From Nereida sp965655635 (lineage in GTDB: Bacteria > Pseudomonadota > Alphaproteobacteria > Rhodobacterales > Rhodobacteraceae), in NCBI RefSeq assembly GCF_965655635.1, contig NZ_CBFHHE010000009.1, positions 1 through 64,000 of the forward strand: DNA of 64,000 nucleotides, in the 5' to 3' direction. Position numbers and translations under genes: made by a program. Below the pieces are notes generated by a model. The model made no database searches, was not told the DNA's origin, and saw only the letters and a program-made list of their open reading frames with translations. Shown here piece after piece: positions 1 through 8,505 of the stretch (position 1 is its first letter; every line of letters begins with the position of its first letter).

Positions 1-624
1 CAATCTGTGCCACACTTCTACCTGCGCCGCGACATTGAGCTTGATGCGCTTTTGAAGTTCCGCGCTGAGATCAACGCAACGCTAGAGCCTCGTGGCATCA
101 AACTATCGGTAAACGACTTCATCATCAAAGCCTGCGCAACTGCACTGCAACAGGTGCCTGAAGCAAACGCGGTTTGGGCCGGTGACAGAACACTCAAAAT
201 GGAACGTTCTGATGTTGCTGTTGCAGTGGCAATTGAGGGCGGACTTTTCACCCCTGTGCTACAAGACGCCGATCAAAAGTCACTTTCTACGCTTTCCACG
301 CAGATGAAAGACATGGCGTCTCGTGCGCGCGATCGCAAGCTGGCTCCTCATGAGTACCAAGGCGGTAGTTTTGCAATCTCCAACTTGGGTATGTTCGGCA
401 TCGACAACTTCGACGCCATCATCAACCCACCCCACTCAGCGATTTTGGCTGTGGGTGCAGGTGCAAAGAAACCTGTCGTCGGTGCAGACGGAGAGCTGAA
501 AGTCGCCACCGTTATGTCCACCACAATGTCAGTTGACCACCGTGTCATTGATGGGGCTTTAGGTGCGAACTTGTTGAACACAATCAAGCACAACCTCGAA
601 AATCCCTTTGGGATGCTTGCGTAA
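1..624 (+). CDS. pdhC: Pyruvate dehydrogenase E2, dihydrolipoamide acetyltransferase (3' part)
   Basis: Only the last 207 residues are present; the frame is open from base 1, so the gene begins left of the window. The fragment is the 2-oxoacid dehydrogenase acyltransferase catalytic domain, which transfers the acetyl group from lipoamide to CoA in the core of the pyruvate dehydrogenase complex. The active-site motif DHRVIDG (family HxxxDG) lies about 30 residues before the end, and the segment SFAISNLGMFG is typical of this domain. The lipoyl and E1/E3-binding domains would lie upstream and cannot be checked. A branched-chain or 2-oxoglutarate E2 is possible but the C-terminus NLENPFGMLA is that of pyruvate dehydrogenase E2 in alphaproteobacteria. 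A bidirectional terminator follows. Confidence 0.93.
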   Translation, partial: QSVPHFYLRRDIELDALLKFRAEINATLEPRGIKLSVNDFIIKACATALQQVPEANAVWAGDRTLKMERSDVAVAVAIEGGLFTPVLQDADQKSLSTLSTQMKDMASRARDRKLAPHEYQGGSFAISNLGMFGIDNFDAIINPPHSAILAVGAGAKKPVVGADGELKVATVMSTTMSVDHRVIDGALGANLLNTIKHNLENPFGMLA

Positions 625-655
625 AACCTCACCAGTTAACTAACTGATACCAAAC

Positions 656-692
656 AAAAAGGCCGCTATGAGATACCCCATAGCGGCCTTTT
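656..692. terminator. Bidirectional intrinsic terminator between pdhC and cysE
   Basis: A perfect 10-bp stem (GGCCGCTATG at 661-670 with CATAGCGGCC at 679-688) is flanked by five A on the left and four T on the right. It lies between the converging pdhC and cysE genes, so it can end transcription from both sides. Confidence 0.85.
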
Positions 693-711
693 CAAATACT
701 GAAGTATCACT

Positions 712-1527
712 CTACTCGATCATTGAGCCGCGCAACAACTGATCCATGCTAATTGATGGCTGAGAGCACCCCGCCTCGCCAACTATTCTCGCCGGTACAC
801 CAGCGACCGTTTTCATAGGCGGCACATCTTCAAGCACAACAGATCCGGCGGCAATCCGGCAGCATTGCCCGATTGAAATGTTTCCAAGCACATGCGCGCC
901 CGCCCCGATCAACACACCGTCGCCAATTTTTGGGTGGCGGTCATCATCTTCTTTACCGGTACCGCCAAGAGTTACTGAGTGTAACATTGACACATTATCG
1001 CCCACCACCGCGGTTTCACCGATCACGATAGAATGGGCATGGTCAATCATGATCCCCTGACCAATCGTGGCCCCAGGGTGAATATCAATTCCGAACATTT
1101 CTGAGGTTCGCATCTGAATGAAATACGCAAGGTCAGCGCGCCCTTCGCGCCACAATGCGTTAGCGACACGGTGTGCCTGAACTGCCTGAAAGCCTTTGAA
1201 ATAAAGGAGCGGCTGCATCAAACGGTGACACGCCGGATCACGGTCATAAACCGCAGCCAAATCAGCCCGCGCCGCCAAACCCAACGCCGGATTACGGACA
1301 TAGGCGGCATCTGCGATTTCAGCAATCAGCTGCTCTGACATTTCACCGGACGATAATTTCAACGCCAATCGATAGGACAAAGCCCGCTCGAAAGTCGCAT
1401 GATGCAACAAAGAGCTGTGCACCAATCCGCCCAAAAGCGGCTCATCAACAATCGCTTGATGCGCTTCTTCTTGCACCTGCTCCCAAATCGGGTCGATGCT
1501 GCGGCTTGTCGTGCGAACATTTGCCAT
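712..1527 (-). CDS. cysE: Serine O-acetyltransferase
   Basis: A 271-residue protein that acetylates L-serine with acetyl-CoA, the first step of cysteine synthesis. The N-terminal helical domain (about 1-140) is followed by a left-handed beta-helix of hexapeptide repeats. The catalytic pair is visible as Asp148 in IDIHPGA and His163 in DHAHSIVIGE, and the loop GGTGKEDDDRHPKIG is the family signature. It is the last gene of the leftward fabD-to-cysE series, 87 nt after the chimeric GTA-like ORF, and ends at the shared terminator. From memory of Rhodobacterales genomes, cysE commonly lies next to the GTA structural cluster. Confidence 0.95.
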   Translation of the reverse strand: MANVRTTSRSIDPIWEQVQEEAHQAIVDEPLLGGLVHSSLLHHATFERALSYRLALKLSSGEMSEQLIAEIADAAYVRNPALGLAARADLAAVYDRDPACHRLMQPLLYFKGFQAVQAHRVANALWREGRADLAYFIQMRTSEMFGIDIHPGATIGQGIMIDHAHSIVIGETAVVGDNVSMLHSVTLGGTGKEDDDRHPKIGDGVLIGAGAHVLGNISIGQCCRIAAGSVVLEDVPPMKTVAGVPARIVGEAGCSQPSISMDQLLRGSMIE

Positions 1528-1614
1528 CGGTGGTCTCCTTTACGCCTGCCCCTAACCTAGCACATATGTAGCGCCAACCAAAAAAGTATACATAACAATG
1601 GTCAAAATATGTGC

Positions 1615-2190
1615 TTAAGGCACGGCAATCTGTGCAAATGGTCCTGGTCCAAAACGATCCGAAAGCTGTGCGACTTCAAAGATTAGATTACCACTGATAC
1701 TTAACGGCTCATTAAGCACAGGGGTGGTGCTCGTCACCGTTTGTTCAAGTTTCACGCCAGTTTCATCGCGCAACCTTATCAAATATTGCTCGCGCATCTC
1801 ACCGACAGGCACATCAAATCCATCCCAATGATCTCCGTCAATCCGCGTCCGCCTCACCCACTGCGCAGTGATAAGGCTATCGCCGCGCTTCACCTGCAAA
1901 TGGCCAGCGATTTCAGATCGTCGGGCATCGAAATCGATATCGTGTTCGGTGATGCGGTCGCGTCGCTTAAGCTCATCATCTCGCAATTGTCCTCGTTCTG
2001 CGATCACGGCATCCCGGCCCTTCATGAGGCCACTCAAATGGGTGGACAGACCCTTGGCCCCATCCATCTCGCCGCTCTCAATTTTCCGTAATGCCGCCTC
2101 GATAAATCGCTCATAGCGGCTCATTTGATCCAACGCTGCAGCCAAACTATCTTCCGTCTGGTCAAACGCGTCATGGTTCATGTTGCTCAT
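1615..2190 (-). CDS. Chimeric GTA-remnant ORF: GTA first-gene-like N-terminus joined to gp15 C-terminus
   Basis: A predicted 191-residue protein starting at ATG 2190 (an in-frame GTG at 2226 is also possible). Residues about 101-191 read like the extreme C-terminus of the GTA host-specificity/megatron protein gp15: WVRRTRIDGDHWDGFDVP at 111-128 and VAQLSDRFGPGPF at 173-185. Residues about 22-99 are a charged helical region (SRYERFIEAAL, SGLMKGRDAVIAERGQL, DIDFDARRSEI) resembling the short first gene of Rhodobacterales GTA clusters, shown to encode the small terminase in Rhodobacter capsulatus. The gene lies between mltG and cysE. I read it as an in-frame scar left when the rest of the GTA cluster was deleted. 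The gp15 match is recognised with good confidence, the N-terminal match with moderate confidence, both from memory. Whether the fused product is made is unknown. Confidence 0.6.
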   Translation of the reverse strand: MSNMNHDAFDQTEDSLAAALDQMSRYERFIEAALRKIESGEMDGAKGLSTHLSGLMKGRDAVIAERGQLRDDELKRRDRITEHDIDFDARRSEIAGHLQVKRGDSLITAQWVRRTRIDGDHWDGFDVPVGEMREQYLIRLRDETGVKLEQTVTSTTPVLNEPLSISGNLIFEVAQLSDRFGPGPFAQIAVP

Positions 2191-2450
2191 AATTTGGTGC
2201 CTATGTTTGGGTGTTACCCCCTCCACAGACCGAAAAAGCGTTATAGGACCCTGACTTTTACCAGCCGTTCATCCTAGGCAGTCTCTCCTATCTATAGCCA
2301 AGTTATACCTTCAAAAAGCGCCAAAAGTCAAAGTTTCCAACGCGGAGAGGCGCAACACCCCACCGCGCGATATGCTTAATTTTCCGAAAAGAAACAGAGA
2401 GTTAACCATCATCTTGCCTTAAAAATAAGGCGCGCAGCAAAGCCCAACAC

Positions 2451-3605
2451 TTAGTTAGCGTTACGCTCAGCTTCGATCTTGCGCCACTTGGCAACATTGG
2501 CGTTATGCTCATCAAGGGTGCGCGCAAACGCGTGCCCACCGGTGCCATCGGCCACAAAGAACAACAAATCAGTACTCTCGGGGTTCAACGCCGCCTCAAT
2601 GCTGGCCCGTCCCGGATTGGCAATGGGGGTCGGCGGCAAGGCCGGAATAACATAAGTGTTCCAAGGGGTTTCGGCGCGCAACTCACTGCGGCGCAGCCCG
2701 CGGCCCAAAATCCCCTCGCCCTTGGTGATGCCGTAGATCACCGTAGGGTCCGTTTGCAGACGCATCCCGCGTTTCAAACGATTGGTGAAAACACTGGCCA
2801 CTTGACCGCGCTCTTCTGCAACTGCGGTCTCTTTTTCAATGATGGAAGCAAGGATCAACGCCTCTTGAGGCGTCTCAACTTCAACGTCATCCGCACGCTC
2901 AGCCCAAGCCTGGGCCAAAATGCGTTTCTGACGGGCGGCCATATCCGCTAGAATCTCGTTCCGGTCCTGACCTTTGCTGATCTCATAGCTGTCGGGCGCA
3001 AGGCTTCCCTCGGATGGAACAGAGGCCACCTCACCGCTCAGGAAATCAATGTTGTTGAGCGCATCAACAATGGTCCAACTGGTCACACCTTCGGCAACTG
3101 CAAAACGGATCAACGTGTCAGAGGCATCCAGCGCGGCGGTATAGACAGGAGCCACAGGCTCTACTTGTGGCTCAAACCGCGCCTGCTCAACATAACGGTT
3201 GGTGGCGGGATCAAGCTGACGGACTTGTACTTGCTTACGTGTCACGCCAACGCGGAACACCACTTCGGTGCCGCATGTATTGCGCCCACCGCGTGTCACC
3301 ACATCAACGATCTGCTCCATAGATGCGCCCGCTTCAATCAAGAACGAACCCGCCTTAAGCTGAGACGCTTTCTCGGAATAATCTGCCCCAAGCCGGAAAA
3401 TGCGTGCATTGCTCACAGCACCCCGCTCCGCAAGATCGGCACTAACCGATCCCATCGACGCACCCGACGGCACTTGTAAACAAATAGCCTCGGCGAGCGG
3501 CCCGTCGTCTTTATACTGCGAAGTTCCCCAAACGATCACGCCGCCCACAAGAAACAGGATTACAATTGCCAACGTCAACGCATTAGAAACGACGTGCCGC
3601 CACAT
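2451..3605 (-). CDS. mltG: Endolytic murein transglycosylase MltG (YceG family)
   Basis: A 384-residue inner-membrane protein that cuts nascent peptidoglycan glycan strands. One N-terminal membrane segment is visible at about residues 9-27. The conserved block ASIIEKETAVAEER contains the catalytic glutamate (about Glu257), and the C-terminal block LQTDPTVIYGITKG followed by TPWNTYVIPALPPTPIANPG is diagnostic. Older annotations call this family aminodeoxychorismate lyase. It starts 3 nt after the stop of fabF, so it is probably in the same transcript. Confidence 0.95.
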   Translation of the reverse strand: MWRHVVSNALTLAIVILFLVGGVIVWGTSQYKDDGPLAEAICLQVPSGASMGSVSADLAERGAVSNARIFRLGADYSEKASQLKAGSFLIEAGASMEQIVDVVTRGGRNTCGTEVVFRVGVTRKQVQVRQLDPATNRYVEQARFEPQVEPVAPVYTAALDASDTLIRFAVAEGVTSWTIVDALNNIDFLSGEVASVPSEGSLAPDSYEISKGQDRNEILADMAARQKRILAQAWAERADDVEVETPQEALILASIIEKETAVAEERGQVASVFTNRLKRGMRLQTDPTVIYGITKGEGILGRGLRRSELRAETPWNTYVIPALPPTPIANPGRASIEAALNPESTDLLFFVADGTGGHAFARTLDEHNANVAKWRKIEAERNAN

Positions 3606-3608
3606 GGC

Positions 3609-4865
3609 TTATCGCACCTTACCCATGATCAGGCTGGCGTTTGTACCACCGAACCCAAACGAGTTAGAGAGCACAGTATCAATCTTGCGCTCGCGCTTTT
3701 CTGGACCAATCAGATTAATCGTGTGCTCACAGTCCACGTTCTCAAGGTTGAGTGTGGGCGGCGCCACTTGATCGCGGATCGCCAGAATACAGAAGATCGC
3801 CTCAACCGCACCGGCTGCACCCAGCAGATGGCCAATGGCTGACTTGGTCGACGACATGGAACACTCAGACGCCGCATCCCCAAGAACACGCTCAACCGCA
3901 CCAAGCTCAATGGTGTCGGCCATCGTGGATGTGCCATGGGCGTTGACGTAATCAATCTCGCTCGGTGCAATGCCCGCGCGCTTTACGGCAGCACGCATCG
4001 ACCGCTCGGCTCCCTCATGGTTGGGGGGCGGCGCAGTGATATGGTGCGCGTCGCCTGACAGACCATAGCCCAAAATCTCGGCGTAAATCTTGGCACCGCG
4101 CGCCTTTGCGTGCTCATATTCTTCCAGAACAACGACGCCCGCGCCCTCACCCATGACAAACCCGTCACGGTCCGCGTCCCAAGGACGGCTAGCCTTAGTT
4201 GGATCATCTGCGCGCTTGGTCGACAGCGCCTTACACGCGTTAAAACCTGCGACACCGATCTCGGAAATAGGGCTTTCAGCGCCACCAGCAACCATCACAT
4301 CCGCATCATCAAGCGCAATCAAACGGGCCGCGTCACCAATGGCGTGCGCACCGGTTGAACAAGCCGTCACAACCGCATGGTTGGGGCCTTTCAGACCGTA
4401 TTTGATGCTGACTTGCCCACTTACCAAGTTGATCAACGCGCCGGGAATAAAGAAAGGCGACACGCGGCGCGGGCCTTTTTCCTTCAGCAAAACGGCAGTA
4501 TCGGCGATTGAATTCAGCCCACCAATGCCGGACCCGATCATCACACCTGTGCGGAACCGATCGTCATCGCTCTCAGGAACCCAGCCAGAATCGGCTATCG
4601 CTTGGTCCGCCGCTGCAACACCGTACAAAATGAAATCATCAATTTTGCGCTGTTCTTTGGGGGGCAAATACGCTTCAGCGTTGAAATCACCCTCTCCCTC
4701 GCCGCGCGGCACTTCGCAGGCGTAGGTCGTGCCAAGGTGGCTGGCGTCAAATCTCGTGATGGGGCCGGCACCGGATTGCCCTTCAAGCAGACGTAACCAC
4801 GTCACATCCACACCGTCGCCAAGCGGCGAAACCATTCCAAGACCTGTAACAACGACACGGCGCAT
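3609..4865 (-). CDS. fabF: 3-oxoacyl-ACP synthase II (KAS II)
   Basis: A 418-residue elongating condensing enzyme that joins malonyl-ACP to acyl-ACP in type II fatty-acid synthesis. The Cys-His-His triad is present: Cys169 in VTACSTGAHAIG, a histidine in NAHGTSTMADTIE and a histidine in KSAIGHLLGAAGAVE. The C-terminal glycine-rich motif NSFGFGGTNASL is intact. It follows acpP in transcription, separated by a hairpin terminator, so it may rely on read-through or on its own promoter in the 200-nt gap. Confidence 0.96.
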   Translation of the reverse strand: MRRVVVTGLGMVSPLGDGVDVTWLRLLEGQSGAGPITRFDASHLGTTYACEVPRGEGEGDFNAEAYLPPKEQRKIDDFILYGVAAADQAIADSGWVPESDDDRFRTGVMIGSGIGGLNSIADTAVLLKEKGPRRVSPFFIPGALINLVSGQVSIKYGLKGPNHAVVTACSTGAHAIGDAARLIALDDADVMVAGGAESPISEIGVAGFNACKALSTKRADDPTKASRPWDADRDGFVMGEGAGVVVLEEYEHAKARGAKIYAEILGYGLSGDAHHITAPPPNHEGAERSMRAAVKRAGIAPSEIDYVNAHGTSTMADTIELGAVERVLGDAASECSMSSTKSAIGHLLGAAGAVEAIFCILAIRDQVAPPTLNLENVDCEHTINLIGPEKRERKIDTVLSNSFGFGGTNASLIMGKVR

Positions 4866-4996
4866 CGGTTTTCCCCCAATTTAGTACTGCCTATGGTGGC
4901 TACCACATACCGCGCCACAACACTCAGGGGCAAGGGCTTGCACACCAATCAGCGCCTCACCGCCCACCTTTTTTACAAAAACAGGCCTAAAACGCG

Positions 4997-5024
4997 AAAC
5001 GGCGCCCCAACTGGAGCGCCGTTT
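4997..5024 (-). terminator. Hairpin terminator downstream of acpP
   Basis: A perfect 9-bp stem pairs AAACGGCGC (4997-5005) with GCGCCGTTT (5016-5024) around a 10-nt loop. Read leftward the stem ends in TTT and is followed by a T-rich stretch. It lies 42 nt after the acpP stop and would raise the level of acpP message relative to fabF. A smaller hairpin (CCCGC/GCGGG) sits between it and the acpP stop. Confidence 0.75.
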
Positions 5025-5066
5025 GCTATCTTGCAGCTCCCGCAGTTGCGGGGCGCGAAGCGTGCC

Positions 5067-5300
5067 TTAAGCAGCTTCTGTGATGAATTTCACTGCATCG
5101 CCGAAAGACTGGATGGTTTCAGCAGCGTCGTCTGGGATCTCAATGCCAAACTCTTCTTCGAACGCCATAACCAGCTCAACCGTGTCCAAGCTGTCTGCGC
5201 CAAGATCGTCGATAAAAGACGCGTTTTCTACAACTTTGTCTTCTTCAACACCCAGGTGCTCAACAACAATTTTCTTTATTCGATCTGCAACGTCGCTCAT
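5067..5300 (-). CDS. acpP: Acyl carrier protein
   Basis: A 77-residue acidic protein that carries growing acyl chains on a 4'-phosphopantetheine arm. The attachment serine is Ser37 in GADSLDTVELVM, the family signature. A good ribosome-binding site (GAGGA) precedes the ATG. It lies between fabG (181 nt upstream) and fabF. The long gap from fabG and the terminator after the gene suggest a separate, abundant short transcript, as is usual for acpP. Confidence 0.98.
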   Translation of the reverse strand: MSDVADRIKKIVVEHLGVEEDKVVENASFIDDLGADSLDTVELVMAFEEEFGIEIPDDAAETIQSFGDAVKFITEAA

Positions 5301-5481
5301 GGCAATCCTCGTCTTTAATATCGTCCTGTAAGGACCTTGGTCTAATGCCTAATTTTAAGGCCCCTAAGGAGAGCGACATTGCCGACCCTCCCTTCTCATG
5401 GCGCGACTTACCACAATTTCATGATAAGGCAAACGCTTTCGATAACGCTGGGTAAAGCCGTAAATAGCCTCACCTCAGAGC

Positions 5482-6219
5482 CTAGTACATGGCCATGCCG
5501 CCGTTCACATGCAAGGTCGCACCCGTCATATATCCGGCCTCAGCGCTCGCCAGATATAGCACCGCCGCACCGATTTCGGCAGCTTCGCCCATGCGGCCTG
5601 CAGGAACGTTGGTCAAAATGCTCGATTTTTGATCGTCAGTCAGTTTATCGGTCATCGCCGTGGTAATAAATCCGGGCGCCACGCAATTCACAGTAATCCC
5701 GCGGGATGCAACCTCATAGGCAAGTGACTTTGACATGCCGACCATACCCGCTTTTGATGCCGCATAGTTTGCCTGACCCGGGTTGCCCGTGCTGCCCACA
5801 ACAGAGCTGATGTTGATGATCCGGCCCCAACGCGCCTTCATCATGCCACGGATCGCACCTTTACACAGGCGCATGGTGCTGGTCAGGTTTACATCGAGCA
5901 CGCTCAGCCATTCTTCTTCTGACATGCGCATAAAAAGATTGTCGCGTGTGATCCCTGCGTTGTTGACCAAGATGTCAACGGAACCCATGGCATCGGCGGC
6001 TTGCTTTGGCAGGGCTGTCACAGCCTCTGCATCAGACAAGTTGCACGGCAAAACATGGGCGCGTTCACCCAGCTCATCCGCCAAAGCTTGGAGCGGCTCA
6101 ACACGGGTGCCAGACAGGCCAACTGTGGCGCCCGCAGCGTGAAGCGTTCTTGCAATTTCGCCACCAATACCACCAGAAGCACCAGTGATAAGGGCACATT
6201 TACCAGACAAATCGAACAT
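5482..6219 (-). CDS. fabG: 3-oxoacyl-ACP reductase
   Basis: A 245-residue short-chain dehydrogenase that reduces 3-oxoacyl-ACP with NADPH. The nucleotide-binding motif TGASGGIG is at 12-19, NNAG at 86-89, and the catalytic Ser139, Tyr152 and Lys156 are in place (ISSVVGSTGNPGQANYAASK). It starts 22 nt after the fabD stop and is followed by acpP, the usual type II fatty-acid order. Confidence 0.96.
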   Translation of the reverse strand: MFDLSGKCALITGASGGIGGEIARTLHAAGATVGLSGTRVEPLQALADELGERAHVLPCNLSDAEAVTALPKQAADAMGSVDILVNNAGITRDNLFMRMSEEEWLSVLDVNLTSTMRLCKGAIRGMMKARWGRIINISSVVGSTGNPGQANYAASKAGMVGMSKSLAYEVASRGITVNCVAPGFITTAMTDKLTDDQKSSILTNVPAGRMGEAAEIGAAVLYLASAEAGYMTGATLHVNGGMAMY

Positions 6220-6241
6220 TTTTTTAGTCTCCTCCGCGCGC

Positions 6242-7183
6242 TTAGGCGGTTTTCAGTTTTGCAATATCATCAGGGGTGCCTCCAGCGGCACAGGCGATGT
6301 CGCGGTTGATGCGGCGCACCATGCCAGACAGTGCTTTGCCCGCACCAATTTCCCACATTTCGGCAACCCCTTGGGCCCCCATCCACGCCACACTTTCGCG
6401 CCAGCGCACAGAGCCAGTCACCTGCTCAACCAGCAATTCGCGAATGCGCACGGGGTCCGTAACTGCCTCGGCCAAAACATTGGCCACCAGCGGTACCTTG
6501 GGGGCAGAAACATCAACCAGCGCCAGCGCATCAGCCATCACATCCGCTGCCGGCTGCATCAACGCACAATGGAAAGGTGCGCTAACCGGCAATAACACGG
6601 CACGTTTTGCGCCCTTTTCCTTAGCGATTTCAACGGCGCGCTCCACGGCCGCCTTGTGCCCCGAAACCACAACTTGGCCTGGGTCATTGTCATTTGCTGC
6701 CTGACACACTTCGCCGTCGCCGGCTTCAGCTGCCTCTTTGGCCACGGCTTGGGCCGTCTCAAAATCAAGGCCAAGCAACGCCGCCATCGCGCCCAATCCA
6801 ACTGGCACGGCCTTTTGCATGGCTTCGCCGCGGATGCGCAACAAACGCGCCGTATCCGCAATACTAATCGCACCAGACGCGGCCAACGCGGAATATTCCC
6901 CAAGGGAGTGACCGGCCACAAAGCTGGCGTCAGAAATATCAAAACCTTCTGTTTCCAACGCCTTGAACGCCGCAATTGATGTTGCCATCAACGCAGGCTG
7001 CGCATTGTGGGTCAACGTCAGCTCTTGCTGGTCACCTTCCCAAATCAACGTCGACAGCGACTCGCCCAAGGCCGTGTCTACTTCTTCAAAAACTGCACGC
7101 GCCGCGGGATAGGCATCTGCCAGCGCTTTACCCATTCCGATGGTTTGTGCACCTTGTCCAGGAAAAATAAATGCTCTGCTCAT
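6242..7183 (-). CDS. fabD: Malonyl-CoA:ACP transacylase
   Basis: A 313-residue enzyme that loads malonyl onto ACP. The start MSRAFIFPGQGAQ at 7183 is preferred because GGAGA lies 5 nt upstream; an in-frame ATG 12 nt earlier lacks such a site. The nucleophile is Ser93 in AGHSLGEYSA, with the conserved APFHCALM histidine near residue 200. It is the first gene of the leftward fatty-acid block. Confidence 0.95.
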   Translation of the reverse strand: MSRAFIFPGQGAQTIGMGKALADAYPAARAVFEEVDTALGESLSTLIWEGDQQELTLTHNAQPALMATSIAAFKALETEGFDISDASFVAGHSLGEYSALAASGAISIADTARLLRIRGEAMQKAVPVGLGAMAALLGLDFETAQAVAKEAAEAGDGEVCQAANDNDPGQVVVSGHKAAVERAVEIAKEKGAKRAVLLPVSAPFHCALMQPAADVMADALALVDVSAPKVPLVANVLAEAVTDPVRIRELLVEQVTGSVRWRESVAWMGAQGVAEMWEIGAGKALSGMVRRINRDIACAAGGTPDDIAKLKTA

Positions 7184-7310
7184 GGTTGTCTCCACATTAT
7201 GTTGACTGAGTGTCTAAACCGCGCACACATATTGTTCAACGATGGAGAGTTGTCCGCCCTACACTTCGCTGTACCCTCACCCGTAATTTGTTATGACCAA
7301 GGAACGTCCC

Positions 7311-8504
7311 ATGCTGTCCAACACCGCCAGCCACTACGGCATCATCACCAAACTCTTTCACTGGACCATTGCCCTTGGCATCTTTTTGGTGATCCCCCTT
7401 GGCATCTACGGCAACAATCTGGCCCACGCCATTGAAGCCAATGGCGCGGATGCGCAAACCGTGGCCCGCGCTGCGTTCGTGTTTAGCCTCCACAAAACCA
7501 TCGGCCTTACGATATTGTTTACTGCCCTTGCGCGCATCGCTTGGGCCATCAGCCAACCAAAGCCGGAGGCGTTGAACGGTGACAAAAAGGCAGAGCATTG
7601 GCTGGCCAGCATGATCCATTGGTTGCTTTACGGCTCGCTCGTGTTGGTGCCCGTGACAGGTTGGATTCACCACGCGGCGACCTCTGGATTTGCGCCAATC
7701 TGGTGGCCTTTCGGGCAGGACCTGCCGTTTGTAGCCAAATCTGACAGTACCGCACATCTATTCGAAGGGTTGCACGTTATGTTTGAGCGGGTGCTGGTTG
7801 CCAGCCTGTTGCTGCACATCGCCGGTGCGCTGAAACATCACGTGATAGACAAAGACGCCACCCTGCGCCGCATGTGGTTCGGCACAACCGCAGTCGGCCC
7901 CCGCCCGCAACAACACAGCGCAAAAACAGCCATCCTTGGGGCGCTGGCGGTTTGGGTCATCGCGCTTGGCGTCGGCCAAAGCCTTGGACTTTATCGCAGC
8001 GACGCGGGTCAAACCACCGCAGCGCTTGAAAGCGTTGCAAGCGACTGGACGGTTCAGTCCGGCGAAATCGGGATCGCCGTGACACAATTCGGCAGCCAGA
8101 CTAATGGCAGCTTCAGCGACTGGACAAGCGCGATCACTTTCGATGAAACCGCCAAAACCGGCAGCGTCACAACCACCATCAACATCGCGTCGCTCAGCAT
8201 CGGGTCTGTCACGCCCCAAGCGCTCGGGGCGGAATATTTTGACGCGGCGACCCACCCAACGGCCATTTATGAAGGGCGGATCAGCCATATTGAGGCGGAT
8301 CAATACGCATCAACCGGCACGCTCACGCTTAAGGGGCAAAGCATTCCGGTCGAGTTTACGTTTGATCTGAGCATCGTGGACGGGCTTGCCACAATGTCGG
8401 GCGCAACACGGCTTGATCGCACCGATTTTAGCATCGGTGCGGCCGACGAAGGCACGTTGGGCTTCGGTGTGGATGTATCACTTAACCTAACGGCCGCCCG
8501 CTAA
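7311..8504 (+). CDS. Cytochrome b561-YceI domain fusion protein
   Basis: A 397-residue membrane protein. The first ~180 residues form a four-helix cytochrome b561 unit with haem-ligand-type histidines (FHWTIALG, SLHKTIGL, GLHVMFERVL, LLHIAGALKHH). A fifth membrane segment follows at about 210-230, then a periplasmic YceI lipocalin-like domain, which in other proteins binds polyisoprenoids. Both domains occur separately elsewhere, so this is a fusion of an electron carrier with a lipid-binding domain; quinone-linked electron transfer is an inference. ATG 7311 is chosen over ATG 7293 because AAGGA at 7299-7303 is well placed for it. The gene stands alone and converges on the esterase gene with 1 nt between stops. 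Confidence 0.88.
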   Translation: MLSNTASHYGIITKLFHWTIALGIFLVIPLGIYGNNLAHAIEANGADAQTVARAAFVFSLHKTIGLTILFTALARIAWAISQPKPEALNGDKKAEHWLASMIHWLLYGSLVLVPVTGWIHHAATSGFAPIWWPFGQDLPFVAKSDSTAHLFEGLHVMFERVLVASLLLHIAGALKHHVIDKDATLRRMWFGTTAVGPRPQQHSAKTAILGALAVWVIALGVGQSLGLYRSDAGQTTAALESVASDWTVQSGEIGIAVTQFGSQTNGSFSDWTSAITFDETAKTGSVTTTINIASLSIGSVTPQALGAEYFDAATHPTAIYEGRISHIEADQYASTGTLTLKGQSIPVEFTFDLSIVDGLATMSGATRLDRTDFSIGAADEGTLGFGVDVSLNLTAAR

Positions 8505-8505
8505 G

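Noticed and set aside
7202..7233. Promoter for the b561-YceI gene (TTGACT)
   Set aside because: No convincing -10 box at the right distance.
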